Positions 26,054 to 34,718 are shown, numbered from the stretch's first letter. The stretch is 37,456 bases of DNA from QYOJ01 sp964449285 (GCA_964449285.1 CAYUZX010000030.1:1-37456); one strand, 5' to 3'. Translations and numbers: made by a program. Notes: generated by a model from the sequence alone, not told the origin.

Positions 26054-26419
26054 TCACCTCACCATCGGATAAAACGCATCCGGAATATGGTTGATGCTAA
26101 CGTTATCTCCCTGAACCAGGATTGAGACGATATCAAACCTGACTTCAACATCCCTGCGTTTCCATCTAACATACGCATTCGCCGAGCGGATAATAACGCG
26201 TTGTTTTTCACGGGTAACCGCCAACTCAGGTTCGCCAAAGACATTCGAATGACGGGTTTTAACTTCCGCCACGACCAACGTGTTGCCATCTTCTGCGATC
26301 AAATCCAGTTCATTCCGCCCAAACCGCCAGTTTGTTTCCAGGATTCTGTATCCCTTCTCTTTAAGGTGCCGGGCGGCAAGTTCTTCCCCCTTTTTACCCA
26401 ATTCATGTATTGCTCCCAT
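26054..26419 (-). CDS. yraN: YraN family (UPF0102) putative endonuclease
   Basis: A protein of 121 residues, the normal length. The PD-(D/E)XK-like core is visible: Asp39 in RNELDLIA, and Glu52 and Lys54 in VVAEVKTR, after the conserved start GKKGEELAARHL. The family has a Holliday-junction-resolvase-like fold; its role is not settled, though DNA processing is often proposed. It is downstream of the S66 gene on the same strand, separated by about 100 bases of hairpins, and is followed by the toxin-antitoxin pair. Confidence 0.9.
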   Translation of the reverse strand: MGAIHELGKKGEELAARHLKEKGYRILETNWRFGRNELDLIAEDGNTLVVAEVKTRHSNVFGEPELAVTREKQRVIIRSANAYVRWKRRDVEVRFDIVSILVQGDNVSINHIPDAFYPMVR

Positions 26420-26427
26420 AAATCAAA

Positions 26428-26451
26428 TAGTGATGTAGTGATATAGTGAAA
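26428..26451. repeat. Three-unit octamer repeat TAGTGANN
   Basis: TAGTGATG, TAGTGATA and TAGTGAAA follow directly at 26428, 26436 and 26444, just upstream of the yraN start. It has the same layout (constant hexamer plus two variable bases) as the TGCATTNN array but a different core. Confidence 0.55.
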
Positions 26452-26456
26452 TTGAA

Positions 26457-26517
26457 CCCCTAAATCCCCTAAAGGGGACTTACTCCCTCCCCTTCAGGGG
26501 AGGGCCGGGGAGGGGTG
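26457..26517. repeat. C/G-rich double hairpin element
   Basis: Two hairpins: TCCCC/GGGGA at 26465-26478 with loop TAAA, and an 8-bp perfect stem (26485-26492 with 26497-26504) with loop TTCA, followed by GGCCGGGGAGGGG. It lies between the S66 stop and the yraN start. The lack of a T run makes an intrinsic terminator less likely; a dispersed REP-like element is an alternative. Confidence 0.55.
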
Positions 26518-26523
26518 CATCTA

Positions 26524-27438
26524 TCAATCAAAAATCACCGAAACCTCTTTCTCCACAATTAGTCTGGCCTTTCTTCCGAGGTAGAGAGCAACATTCATCT
26601 TTTCGTGGCCGGAGGGGAAGTCGAAACAAACCGGGTAGTTATACTCCTTTACAGCCTCCTGGATGATCTCTTGTGGACTCTTCCCAAATGGCACTTCGTT
26701 GTCTCTCATAGCAGTCAGCCCGCCAACGATCAGACCCTTCAACCCGTTCAGCTTTCCGCTCCGTTTCAGGTTCATCATCATCCGGTCAAGATGATATACA
26801 TATTCATCCACATCTTCCAGCAGCAGAATCTTACCTCTGGTATCAATGTCGGAAGGCGTTCCGGCTAAACTATATAGGATCGATAGGTTCCCTCCTGCCA
26901 ATTCGCCTTCCATTAATCCGGTTCGATCCCAAAAGGTTATATGTTTGGAGTAAGAAATTTTTTCACCGAAGAGTGCTTTTCTCAGCGATTCGACGGTTAT
27001 TCCATTGATATCCTGATCCTTGATGTTATACGGCATCGTAGCATGGAGTGTCTGAATTCCCAGATGCCGGTGGATGTGGGAGTGAAGGACTGTGATATCA
27101 CTGTAACCAACGATCCATTTAGGTCGTTTGGAGAAGGTTGTAAAATCAAGTCCATCGATGATCCTGACCGTTCCATACCCTCCCCGTGTGGCAATGATTG
27201 CTCTGATAGAGGGGTCGTCGAGCATTTGTTGAAGGTCCTGTCGCCGTTGTTCATCCGTGCCACTGAACTGATGATGCTTCCCAAATACATGTGTCCCGAG
27301 TACCACTTCCAGCCCCCACTTCTGAAAAAGTTTCATAGCAGGGAAGACCTCCTCGAAGGTGATGCTTCTGGCAGGAGAAACGATGGCGACTTTATCGCCT
27401 TTCCGGAGATACGGGGGAAGGGTCATATCCTTGATCAT
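26524..27438 (-). CDS. LD-carboxypeptidase (peptidase S66 family)
   Basis: A protein of 304 residues from the ATG at 27438. An in-frame TTG at 27453 would add five residues but lies partly within a -7 box-like sequence. Landmarks fit S66: catalytic Ser113 (VGYSDIT), the glycine-rich ATRGGYGTVRI before it, and His278 in the C-terminal FPSGHEK. The family, typified by LdcA, trims the terminal D-Ala from L,D-tetrapeptides during peptidoglycan recycling. No signal peptide is seen, which fits cytoplasmic recycling. It lies just after the antiporter gene, and may be transcribed with it or from the box at 27451-27458. Confidence 0.88.
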   Translation of the reverse strand: MIKDMTLPPYLRKGDKVAIVSPARSITFEEVFPAMKLFQKWGLEVVLGTHVFGKHHQFSGTDEQRRQDLQQMLDDPSIRAIIATRGGYGTVRIIDGLDFTTFSKRPKWIVGYSDITVLHSHIHRHLGIQTLHATMPYNIKDQDINGITVESLRKALFGEKISYSKHITFWDRTGLMEGELAGGNLSILYSLAGTPSDIDTRGKILLLEDVDEYVYHLDRMMMNLKRSGKLNGLKGLIVGGLTAMRDNEVPFGKSPQEIIQEAVKEYNYPVCFDFPSGHEKMNVALYLGRKARLIVEKEVSVIFD

Positions 27439-27450
27439 AGTCTGTTTGTA

Positions 27451-27458
27451 CAAAGTTA
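27451..27458 (-). promoter_or_regulatory. Possible -7 box before the S66 gene
   Basis: On the minus strand 27458-27451 reads TAACTTTG and overlaps the stop codon of the antiporter gene. It lies 12 bases before the chosen ATG, so the transcript would have almost no leader. Confidence 0.3.
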
Positions 27459-29456
27459 TGAAAGCTGCAGATATTTAGAGACCTTGGAGATATTTTCCGG
27501 CGTGCCCAGCAGATACAGAACGTCATCCATTTGAATCTCGGTAGCCCGGTCTATCTGGGTGATGTATTTTTGTCTGCGCTGGATTGCGAGAAGGGTTACG
27601 CAAAATTCCCTTCGAAGGCCAGATTCTTCCACACTCTTTCCAACAACACGATTGGCTTCACACTGAACCTGTATGGAGTAGATCCGGATGTGCGGGATAT
27701 CGAGATGCAGGGGCCCCTTTCTTAGCAATCCTCTGACATCCCGGAGCATCTCATAGTTATCTGCCCGGATCGACTCGATATATGAAACGATTTCCCTCTC
27801 TGGCACCAGGTACTTATGCAGTACCCTGGCAAAAATCTCGATGGAGGTCTCAAACTCTTCCGGGATTACCTCGTCGGCTCCCAAACGCAGGTTCCCATCA
27901 ATCTCTTTCAGGTTTCGGGTCCTTACGATAATATAAACGGTATCGGAGAGCTCCCGGATTTTCGATACGATCAGACGGGTAGCATCCGGGTCGGAAATTG
28001 CAATTACAACCACCCGGGCCGAAAAGGCATGTACATGTTTCAGGATGACCTCCTGTGTTGCATCACCAAAAACCACTAATTCATTATTTAACTGAGCCTC
28101 TTTCAGCAATTCGTGATCCTGTTCAACCACAATGTATGGGATTTGCGCTCCATGGGCTGCTTTCGCCACATTTTTTCCATTGATGCCATAGCCGATGATG
28201 ACCAGGTGATCTTCCATTGCTTCCGGAAGCCGCTGAGATAGTGCCTTTACCTTCCGGAAGGTATCCAATCTCTTCTTGACCTTCTGTGAAAGTGGGAGTT
28301 TGAGAAGGAAAGCGGTGATTTTCGGGGACCATCCAATGATAAACGGAGTGGCTCCCATCGACATAATCGAAACAGCTAGGAAATACTGGTAATTTTCGGG
28401 CGATAACAGTCCTTCGGCGATACCGGTTGCCGATAAAATAAAGGCAAACTCACCAACCTGGAAGAGAGTCAATGCCGACAATAGAACCACCCTGAGCGGG
28501 TAGCGCAGGATGATTACCACAATAACAATGATCAACATCTTGGCAATTAACGAAACGATCGCCAGAAAATGGATATAGAGGATCTCCTGAAAGAAGAACT
28601 GCAGATTCAGCAGCATCCCGATGGAGACAAAGAAAAAGCTGATGAAAATCTCCCTGAAAGGAAGGATAATCGCTGTTGCCTGGTGACTGTAAGGAGATTC
28701 CGAGATAATCAATCCTGCAAAAAAGGCGCCAAGTGCCAGGGACAAACCCATGCTGTTTGTAAGCCAGGCAGTTGCAAAACAGAGGACAATGATAGTCAGG
28801 AGAAATAGCTCATTGTTATTCGTTCTGATTACCAGGTCGAGCAACTTCGGCACGAGGTAACGGGCCAGGAGGAAGAGGACTACAATGATGGCTGCGAATT
28901 TCCCAACAAGGATCAGTAGCGTCATCAGCACATCCGGAGAGTTCCCTGCCAGAATTGGGGAGATAAGTATAAGCGGTACGACGATGATATCCTGGAAAAT
29001 CAGGATGCCGACGGCCACCCTCCCCTGGGGCGATGTGATCTCGCCCCGTTCCTGGAGAAGTTTCAGGACGATTGCCGTACTGCTCAAAGAGAACAGGAAT
29101 CCCATGAAAACAGCCCGCTGCAGTGGCAATCCAAACCCAAGGCTGATTAATGTAATAATGCCGATAGTAAGTGTTACCTGTAAAAACCCTCCCAGGAAAA
29201 CCGTTCGTTTGATGGACATCAACCCTTTGATCGAAAACTCAATGCCAATTACAAACAATAAGAAGATCACCCCAAGTTCAGCCATCAGCTCCACTTCATG
29301 GGATGCTTTGATCAGACTGAGGCCATAAGGCCCGATGATGATACCTGTGAGCAAAAACCCAAGGATGGAAGGAATCCTGAACCTGTGAAAAACAAGGATG
29401 ATGACGACCGAAAGGCCCAGGATGATGACGACGCCTCTGAGGATGGGGATGTCCAT
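27456..29456 (-). CDS. KefB/KefC-type monovalent cation:proton antiporter (CPA2) with RCK domain
   Basis: A protein of 666 residues. The first ~390 residues are a CPA2 membrane domain with 12-13 helices; Gln155-Asp156 (FQDIIVV) marks the ion site and the Gln-Asp pair is typical of KefB/KefC-like K+/H+ exchangers rather than the Asp-Asp of Na+ antiporters. A TrkA-N (RCK) NAD-binding domain follows (GYGINGKN at 422-429) and a TrkA-C domain ends the protein (about 575-660). Known family role: K+ efflux/H+ exchange controlled by ligands at the RCK domain. It precedes the S66 gene on the same strand. Confidence 0.9.
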   Translation of the reverse strand: MDIPILRGVVIILGLSVVIILVFHRFRIPSILGFLLTGIIIGPYGLSLIKASHEVELMAELGVIFLLFVIGIEFSIKGLMSIKRTVFLGGFLQVTLTIGIITLISLGFGLPLQRAVFMGFLFSLSSTAIVLKLLQERGEITSPQGRVAVGILIFQDIIVVPLILISPILAGNSPDVLMTLLILVGKFAAIIVVLFLLARYLVPKLLDLVIRTNNNELFLLTIIVLCFATAWLTNSMGLSLALGAFFAGLIISESPYSHQATAIILPFREIFISFFFVSIGMLLNLQFFFQEILYIHFLAIVSLIAKMLIIVIVVIILRYPLRVVLLSALTLFQVGEFAFILSATGIAEGLLSPENYQYFLAVSIMSMGATPFIIGWSPKITAFLLKLPLSQKVKKRLDTFRKVKALSQRLPEAMEDHLVIIGYGINGKNVAKAAHGAQIPYIVVEQDHELLKEAQLNNELVVFGDATQEVILKHVHAFSARVVVIAISDPDATRLIVSKIRELSDTVYIIVRTRNLKEIDGNLRLGADEVIPEEFETSIEIFARVLHKYLVPEREIVSYIESIRADNYEMLRDVRGLLRKGPLHLDIPHIRIYSIQVQCEANRVVGKSVEESGLRREFCVTLLAIQRRQKYITQIDRATEIQMDDVLYLLGTPENISKVSKYLQLS

Positions 29457-29494
29457 ACAGCTTGATTCAGGTTATCGAAGCGAAATTACAAAAA

Positions 29495-31018
29495 TCATGG
29501 AGTCTCTTTCAGGTATCTCACTTCATAAAGATCATTCCGCCTGTCTTTCAGTGTCCTGACATTCCCAAAATGATGCAACTCCTTAAGAAGGTCGAGGTCG
29601 ACATCCACGATCAGAACCGCTTCGGTATTAGGAGTTGCTTCTGCTTTTATGCCATTGGTCGGAAATGGGAAATCGGAAGGAGTGAAAACCACCGATTGGG
29701 CAAATTGAATATCCATATTTTCCACCTTCGGCAGATTTCCGACACATCCTGCAATAGCTACGAAACATTCATTTTCAATGGCCCTCGCCCTGGCACATGC
29801 CCGAACCCTGGTATAGGCATTCTGGGTATCGGTCAGAAAGGGAACGAACAGGATCTGCATCCCCTGATCGGCCAGCAACCTCGGCAACTCAGGAAACTCC
29901 ACGTCATAACAGATCAGGATTCCGATCTTTCCGGCATCGGTATCAAAAACCTTCACCTGGTTTCCTCCGACCAATCCCCAGTAATGGATCTCGTTGGGGG
30001 TGATATGAATCTTCTCATACATTTCATGCGACCCATCCCGCCTGCATAAAAAGCCGACGTTATACAAATCACCCTCCCTCACCAGAGGCATACTGCCGGT
30101 GATGATATTCACGTTGTATGATTTCGCGAATTCGATGAATTTATCCCGCAACCGAAAGGTGTATTCAGCCAGCTTTCTGATCGATTCTGCTTCGGTCAGG
30201 TGATTGTATTCTGCCATCAACGGGGCATTGAACAATTCAGGAAACAGGATAAAATCGCTCTTGTATCCTGAAACCGTATCCACAAAAAATTCAATCTGCT
30301 CATAGAGGGTATCAAGATTTGGGAATAGACGCATTTGCCACTGCACCAGTCCGATCCTTACGGCAGATTTCTGAAGGCTGATCTTCCTGGGATCCTTTTC
30401 GTAAAATATATTATTCCATTCCAGCAACGTGGCATACCCTCCCGATTCTTCATCGGTACTCAGGTAGTTCTTCAGGATCCTCTTGATGTGAAAATCATTG
30501 GCGATCTGAAAGGTGAGGACAGGATCCAGGATCTCCCGCATCCTTACTTTTTGCAGGTACTCCTTGGGGGTAAGTTCATCGGCATATTTATGGTAGTTTG
30601 GAATGCGCCCTCCGGCGATGATACTTTTCAGATTGAAGGATTCACACAGCTCTTTCCTTGCATCATATAACCTACGACCTAAACGCATGCCCCTGTATTC
30701 GGGATGGATGAACACCTCAATCCCATAAAGCACATCCCCCTTGGGATTGTGTGTCTTGAACGTAAAGTTCCCTGTGATTTGCTGGTAGGTATGATCATCT
30801 CCGAAGTCGTTGTACTTGACCACAATGGAGAGGGCCGCTCCTACAACCTTTCCCCCAACGGTGACGGCAATCTGTCCTTCCGGAAATATATTCAATAATG
30901 TTTCAAGGTGATGTTCTTTCCAATATGAGCCTGCCCATGTGTGATAAGCCTCTATCATGGAGTCTTTCAACTCCAGATAGTCATTCATGTTTAGTTGTCG
31001 TATTTCAATATTTTCCAT
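29495..31018 (-). CDS. GNAT acetyltransferase-nitrilase superfamily fusion protein
   Basis: A protein of 507 residues with two enzymes. Residues 1-185 are a GNAT domain with the acetyl-CoA loop region HPEYRGMRLGRRLYDAR (about 105-121). Residues about 218-500 are a nitrilase/carbon-nitrogen hydrolase domain with the catalytic triad Glu261 (LFPELF), Lys336 (YEKIHIT) and Cys370 (LICYDVEFPE). This two-domain architecture is known in annotated databases, but the substrate is not established. It suggests coupled N-acetylation and amide or nitrile hydrolysis, an inference. It begins 3 bases after the MscS stop, so the two form an operon; no functional link to mechanosensing is apparent. Confidence 0.9.
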   Translation of the reverse strand: MENIEIRQLNMNDYLELKDSMIEAYHTWAGSYWKEHHLETLLNIFPEGQIAVTVGGKVVGAALSIVVKYNDFGDDHTYQQITGNFTFKTHNPKGDVLYGIEVFIHPEYRGMRLGRRLYDARKELCESFNLKSIIAGGRIPNYHKYADELTPKEYLQKVRMREILDPVLTFQIANDFHIKRILKNYLSTDEESGGYATLLEWNNIFYEKDPRKISLQKSAVRIGLVQWQMRLFPNLDTLYEQIEFFVDTVSGYKSDFILFPELFNAPLMAEYNHLTEAESIRKLAEYTFRLRDKFIEFAKSYNVNIITGSMPLVREGDLYNVGFLCRRDGSHEMYEKIHITPNEIHYWGLVGGNQVKVFDTDAGKIGILICYDVEFPELPRLLADQGMQILFVPFLTDTQNAYTRVRACARARAIENECFVAIAGCVGNLPKVENMDIQFAQSVVFTPSDFPFPTNGIKAEATPNTEAVLIVDVDLDLLKELHHFGNVRTLKDRRNDLYEVRYLKETP

Positions 31019-31021
31019 AAA

Positions 31022-31927
31022 TTATTTTCCATTCTTAAGGTTTACATTTAATTCTGATCCTTCTACGAGCTGAAATGTTGCCGAAGCAAATTTTACCTTT
31101 CCTCCTGTTTTATCCACCTCCTCCAGAATTCTCATAAAAAGGTTGTCTTTTGTCGTTCTCCTCTTCTTAAGGTCGACCGTGTACCGTAGGGTAAATTCCA
31201 CCCAGTTATCAGTAGCAACCAGTGTCACCATGGGTTCAGTGGATGCGTCTTCTATCATATATTTTTTGACCATCTGTTGCCAGGTCTCCTGGGCAATCCC
31301 TATATAGTGTCCTACAAGATCATGGGCTACCCGATTAAGAATCTCTCTTACTGCCTGATAATCACTGCCATATTGAATCGGGATTTTGATCTCATCCCAT
31401 AAGAAAGGAAAGTCGGCTGAATAGTTAAATACCGGTTCTTTAAAGACAAAACTATTGGCAATCCGTACAATCCGTCCATTGTACAAATCTCCGTTAACCC
31501 ACTGCCCTGTTTCCATCAGGGTTGTACGAATTACGCCAATGTCAATCACATCCCCTTTGATCCCGCCAAGTTGCACACGATCACCGGTCTTGTAAAATCC
31601 TCCGAACATGATAGCCAACCATCCGGCAAAACTGGCAATCACCTCCTGAAGGGCAAAAGCGATCCCGGCTCCGGCAACACCAAGTGCAACAGTGAATCCT
31701 CCCAGTTTATCAAAGAATACAACCGTAATTAACACTAGTGTCAGAAAATACCCTGCAAATAGTAATACCTTCCGGGTTCTGTATCGATTATCCGTATCCT
31801 TTATCTTCTGCAATAGTTTTCGTTGAGTAAGTGTAATTACAATCCAGATGATAAAAACACCCAGAAAAATAGCCACCAACCTGCCAACTATAGGGTTATA
31901 AAGAAATTCTTTGATCTGTTCTTCCAT
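31022..31927 (-). CDS. MscS family mechanosensitive ion channel
   Basis: A protein of 301 residues. The N-terminus has two to three membrane helices; the pore helix segment (FTVALGVAGAGIAFALQEV) has the Ala/Gly-rich pattern of MscS TM3, and the following beta domain starts with GFYKTGDRVQLGGIKGDV, the usual MscS signature region. It is close to standard E. coli MscS length (286). Known role: opens on membrane tension and releases solutes during hypo-osmotic shock. It lies 46 bases downstream of the K+ channel gene, and 3 bases before the GNAT-nitrilase gene. Confidence 0.9.
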   Translation of the reverse strand: MEEQIKEFLYNPIVGRLVAIFLGVFIIWIVITLTQRKLLQKIKDTDNRYRTRKVLLFAGYFLTLVLITVVFFDKLGGFTVALGVAGAGIAFALQEVIASFAGWLAIMFGGFYKTGDRVQLGGIKGDVIDIGVIRTTLMETGQWVNGDLYNGRIVRIANSFVFKEPVFNYSADFPFLWDEIKIPIQYGSDYQAVREILNRVAHDLVGHYIGIAQETWQQMVKKYMIEDASTEPMVTLVATDNWVEFTLRYTVDLKKRRTTKDNLFMRILEEVDKTGGKVKFASATFQLVEGSELNVNLKNGK

Positions 31928-31973
31928 TGGACATGTGTTAAAGGATGGTTTGAATCGACGAAAATACTACTAA

Positions 31974-32801
31974 TCAGGCTTGCCTGGTACCAGCCAGCAG
32001 GGCGCCGCACTGCCGGCAGAATTTGGATCCCCGGTCTGTTTCAATATGGTTGCAACCGGGACAGCTGATCATATGCTCCCTGGATTTGGTCCTGGCAATC
32101 TCAGCTGTGATGATCCCTGTAGGAACAGCGATAATTGAATAACCAATGATCATGATTAAGGAGGAGACAATTTTGCCCAGAGCAGTAACCGGCACCACAT
32201 CCCCGTAACCAACCGTGGTGACTGTAATGATCGCCCAGTAAATACTCTGCGGAATGCTCTCAAAACCGTTCAATCCACCTTCGATCACATACATCAGCGA
32301 ACCCATAATCAACACGATAAGGAAGAGTACCAGAAAAAAAACAGCGATGCGGTGAGCGCTTGCCCATAACGCTCTGGCGAGTTCCTGCGATTCCCGGAAA
32401 TACCGGGTCAGTTTCAGGATCCGGAAGATCCGGATAAGCCTGAGAATCCGGATAGCGACCAGGAAATGGACGCTGGTAAAGAGGATTCCGATGTATGTTG
32501 GCAGGAAAGCAAAGAGATCAATGGCCCCCCAGAAGCTGAAAATATAAGTCCGGGGATGCCGGGTTGCATAGATGCGTAAGAGATATTCCACCGTAAACAT
32601 AATCGTGAAGATCCACTCCATAATCATGAGGAATCGTCCAATTGCCAGATCCACAACATCCATACTCTCGAGGATTACCACCACCACACTCAGGATGATG
32701 GCCCAAAGCAAGATCAGGTCAAATAGTTTCCCGGCTTTGGTATCTGTACCAAAAATAACGACCAGAAGCTGGTCGCGGATTGGACTGCGTTTTGTGACCA
32801 T
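31974..32801 (-). CDS. Voltage-gated-type K+ channel with C-terminal zinc ribbon
   Basis: A protein of 275 residues. Six membrane helices are predicted, with an arginine-rich S4 (about 118-135, RILRLIRIFRILKLTR), a pore loop with the potassium filter TVGYGD (196-201), and a final S6 (about 210-235). A short cytoplasmic tail ends in a four-Cys zinc ribbon (Cys247, Cys250, Cys262, Cys265, as CPGC and CRQC). The membrane part fits the bacterial KvAP-like family. The zinc ribbon is an unusual addition whose role is unknown. It is 46 bases upstream of MscS on the same strand, possibly one transcript. Confidence 0.9.
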   Translation of the reverse strand: MVTKRSPIRDQLLVVIFGTDTKAGKLFDLILLWAIILSVVVVILESMDVVDLAIGRFLMIMEWIFTIMFTVEYLLRIYATRHPRTYIFSFWGAIDLFAFLPTYIGILFTSVHFLVAIRILRLIRIFRILKLTRYFRESQELARALWASAHRIAVFFLVLFLIVLIMGSLMYVIEGGLNGFESIPQSIYWAIITVTTVGYGDVVPVTALGKIVSSLIMIIGYSIIAVPTGIITAEIARTKSREHMISCPGCNHIETDRGSKFCRQCGALLAGTRQA

Positions 32802-32844
32802 ATAAAGAAGTTTTCAGGAAATCTGATTCCCTCGTTTTAATGTC

Positions 32845-32852
32845 TAAAGATA
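32845..32852 (-). promoter_or_regulatory. Possible degenerate -7 box for the K+ channel gene
   Basis: On the minus strand 32852-32845 reads TATCTTTA, one base off TAnnTTTG, 43 bases before the ATG at 32801. Weak support only. Confidence 0.3.
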
Positions 32853-32879
32853 CGAAAATAAAGGAATTGTGAACCAGAA

Positions 32880-33479
32880 TCAGGGATTTAGTCTACGAAG
32901 CTTATCTAAAAGCTCATCCCCGCTCATCCTCACTTTGTAATCGGGATTGACATACTCGTATCGAATGATCCCTTTTTGATCTACCACAAACAGGGAGGGG
33001 ACAGGAAGGAGATCGAGCTTCTCCCCCGTAGCTCCTTTGCTGCGGATACTTTCATACAGGAACGTCGCCTTGTAGGCTATGCCCATGGCTTTAATCAGCT
33101 CTCCGCGGCTGTCGGATAAAAGGGTGTAACTGATCGAATTCTTATCGAGCGTTTTGCTTAGATTTTCAGGCGAATCCGGACTAACAGCAACGATCTGATA
33201 TCCGGCAGCCAGGATCTTATCTTCATAATCGGCCAGTTCAGCCAGGTGATGATTGCAGTAGGGGCACCAACCACCACGGTAGAAAATGAGTACAGTGGGT
33301 TGTTGTTTCAATAGTTTTTCGAGCGATACTGTCGCTCCGGATGTTGATTTCAGGTTGATGGCCGGGATAGGTTGTCCGACTTTCAGCGGTCTCACATCTT
33401 CGGCTTTTTCCGGCAACTGGCTAAAAGCTCTTAGAGGGAATATCATCATTGTCATCCAAAAGAAATATCTTATCAGCAT
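32880..33479 (-). CDS. Peroxiredoxin-like (AhpC/TSA) thiol protein
   Basis: A protein of 199 residues with a signal peptide (MLIRYFFWMTMMIFPLRAFSQ). The thioredoxin fold holds the CPYC motif at Cys72-Cys75 (RGGWCPYCNHHLAEL), and the DSRGELIKAMGIAYKA stretch fits the peroxiredoxin-like family. The CxxC pattern with a signal suggests a periplasmic thiol-disulphide or peroxide-reducing enzyme. The resolving Cys and activity cannot be assigned. It is divergent from the SGNH hydrolase gene, with about 100 bases between. Confidence 0.85.
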   Translation of the reverse strand: MLIRYFFWMTMMIFPLRAFSQLPEKAEDVRPLKVGQPIPAINLKSTSGATVSLEKLLKQQPTVLIFYRGGWCPYCNHHLAELADYEDKILAAGYQIVAVSPDSPENLSKTLDKNSISYTLLSDSRGELIKAMGIAYKATFLYESIRSKGATGEKLDLLPVPSLFVVDQKGIIRYEYVNPDYKVRMSGDELLDKLRRLNP

Positions 33480-33562
33480 GTTTCTACCTATCTGAATGAA
33501 TAATATTTAAGATTATTTCTAAATAACGTTCAGCCTGATAAAATATTTCCCTGATCTTTTTA

Positions 33563-33570
33563 TATTTTTG
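33563..33570 (+). promoter_or_regulatory. Putative -7 box for the SGNH hydrolase gene
   Basis: TATTTTTG lies 12 bases before the ATG at 33583 and fits TAnnTTTG. The leader would be short. The ~100-base space between the divergent genes is otherwise A/T-rich with no gene. Confidence 0.45.
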
Positions 33571-33582
33571 TAATTCTATTCT

Positions 33583-34707
33583 ATGAAAGCGAAACTGTTA
33601 TACCTGATTTTCCTTTTCGTAATAGTCTTCATCGGACTGGAGATCGTTTTACGAATCTACAATCCTTTTCCTTCCCGACTGAGGATGGACAAGATCGTAC
33701 TACCCCGTGATCAGCATATCGTTATCAAAAACAACTATGTGCCGGTTCTCGATTCTATAATCTATGTCAGTAAAAACAGCCTTGGGTTCAGGGGTCCCGA
33801 GATGCCGTCAGATACCAATCACCTGGTCACCCTTATCACAATTGGCGGTAGCACAACCGAGTGTGATGTGATTTCCGACTCAACTACGTGGCCCTTTCTT
33901 CTCGGCGAATACCTGGGCAGGGAAATACCGAAATTATGGGTGAACAACGCAGGTATGGATGGGCACAGTACCTTTGGTCATCAGATTTTACTGGATGATT
34001 ACATCTTGAAACTTCACCCGAAATTTCTCCTCTTCCTGGTTGGAGTAAATGATGTTGAACGATACGACCTGAATAATTTTGACAAACGTTTCATATCAGA
34101 AGGGATCAAAGGCGTTCTGGAGAAGAGCGAGATTGTTGTGCTTATTGTTAATATGAGGCGAACCATGCTGGCCAGAAAACTGAAGATACAACATAACTAC
34201 CGACCATTCTCAGAGTTAACAGAGGATAACATCATTTTTCCGAATACCTATACTGATTCCATTCTGGAGGCCCAAACTCGTTACTTAAATGCCTTCAGGG
34301 AAAGGTTGACAGGGCTAATGGATTCATGCCTGAACCATGGTATCACTCCGTTGCTTATAACCCAGCCTTCCCTGTTCGGTGGCGGGATTGATTCCGTTTC
34401 GGGAAGTGACCTTTCATACATGAACCTCCACGACGGAACCAACGGAGACCTGTATTGGAATCGGCTTGAACTCTACAATGATGTAACAAGGAAACTGGCA
34501 CACGACAAGGGCATTTACCTGGTTGACCTGGCCCGGGAGATGCCAAAAAGTACACGCTACTTTTATGACGCCGTTCATTTTACCGTACAAGGTTGCCAGA
34601 AAGTCGCCGGGATTCTTACCCGGGAACTAAGGAAAGACTCTACCGGCCTTGGGAAATTCATATCTTTGCCCGTCGTGATCCCGCTTCCTCAGGATACCAT
34701 TCATTGA
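33583..34707 (+). CDS. Membrane-anchored SGNH/GDSL hydrolase
   Basis: A protein of 374 residues. One N-terminal hydrophobic helix (about 4-24) anchors it or acts as a signal. The SGNH landmarks are the serine in TIGGSTTEC (Ser90), Asn in GVNDVERYD (block III), and the Asp329-x-x-His332 pair (YDAVHFT) near the C-terminus. SGNH enzymes act as esterases, lipases or glycan deacetylases; the substrate is not predictable here. Its last bases contain the likely promoter of metG. Confidence 0.88.
   Translation: MKAKLLYLIFLFVIVFIGLEIVLRIYNPFPSRLRMDKIVLPRDQHIVIKNNYVPVLDSIIYVSKNSLGFRGPEMPSDTNHLVTLITIGGSTTECDVISDSTTWPFLLGEYLGREIPKLWVNNAGMDGHSTFGHQILLDDYILKLHPKFLLFLVGVNDVERYDLNNFDKRFISEGIKGVLEKSEIVVLIVNMRRTMLARKLKIQHNYRPFSELTEDNIIFPNTYTDSILEAQTRYLNAFRERLTGLMDSCLNHGITPLLITQPSLFGGGIDSVSGSDLSYMNLHDGTNGDLYWNRLELYNDVTRKLAHDKGIYLVDLAREMPKSTRYFYDAVHFTVQGCQKVAGILTRELRKDSTGLGKFISLPVVIPLPQDTIH
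34661..34668 (+). promoter_or_regulatory. Putative metG -7 box inside the SGNH hydrolase gene
   Basis: TATCTTTG fits TAnnTTTG and lies 50 bases before the metG ATG, within the last codons of the SGNH gene. Confidence 0.45.
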
Positions 34708-34718
34708 AACTTGCAAGC

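Noticed and set aside
26941..27534. 197-codon + strand frame
   Set aside because: It is a shadow of the S66 peptidase and antiporter genes, whose motifs are clear on the minus strand.
29462..30049. 195-codon + strand frame
   Set aside because: It is antisense to the nitrilase half of the fusion protein, which has an intact catalytic triad.
34593..34718. Upstream extension of metG
   Set aside because: It overlaps the SGNH hydrolase gene in another frame and lacks similarity to MetRS N-termini.
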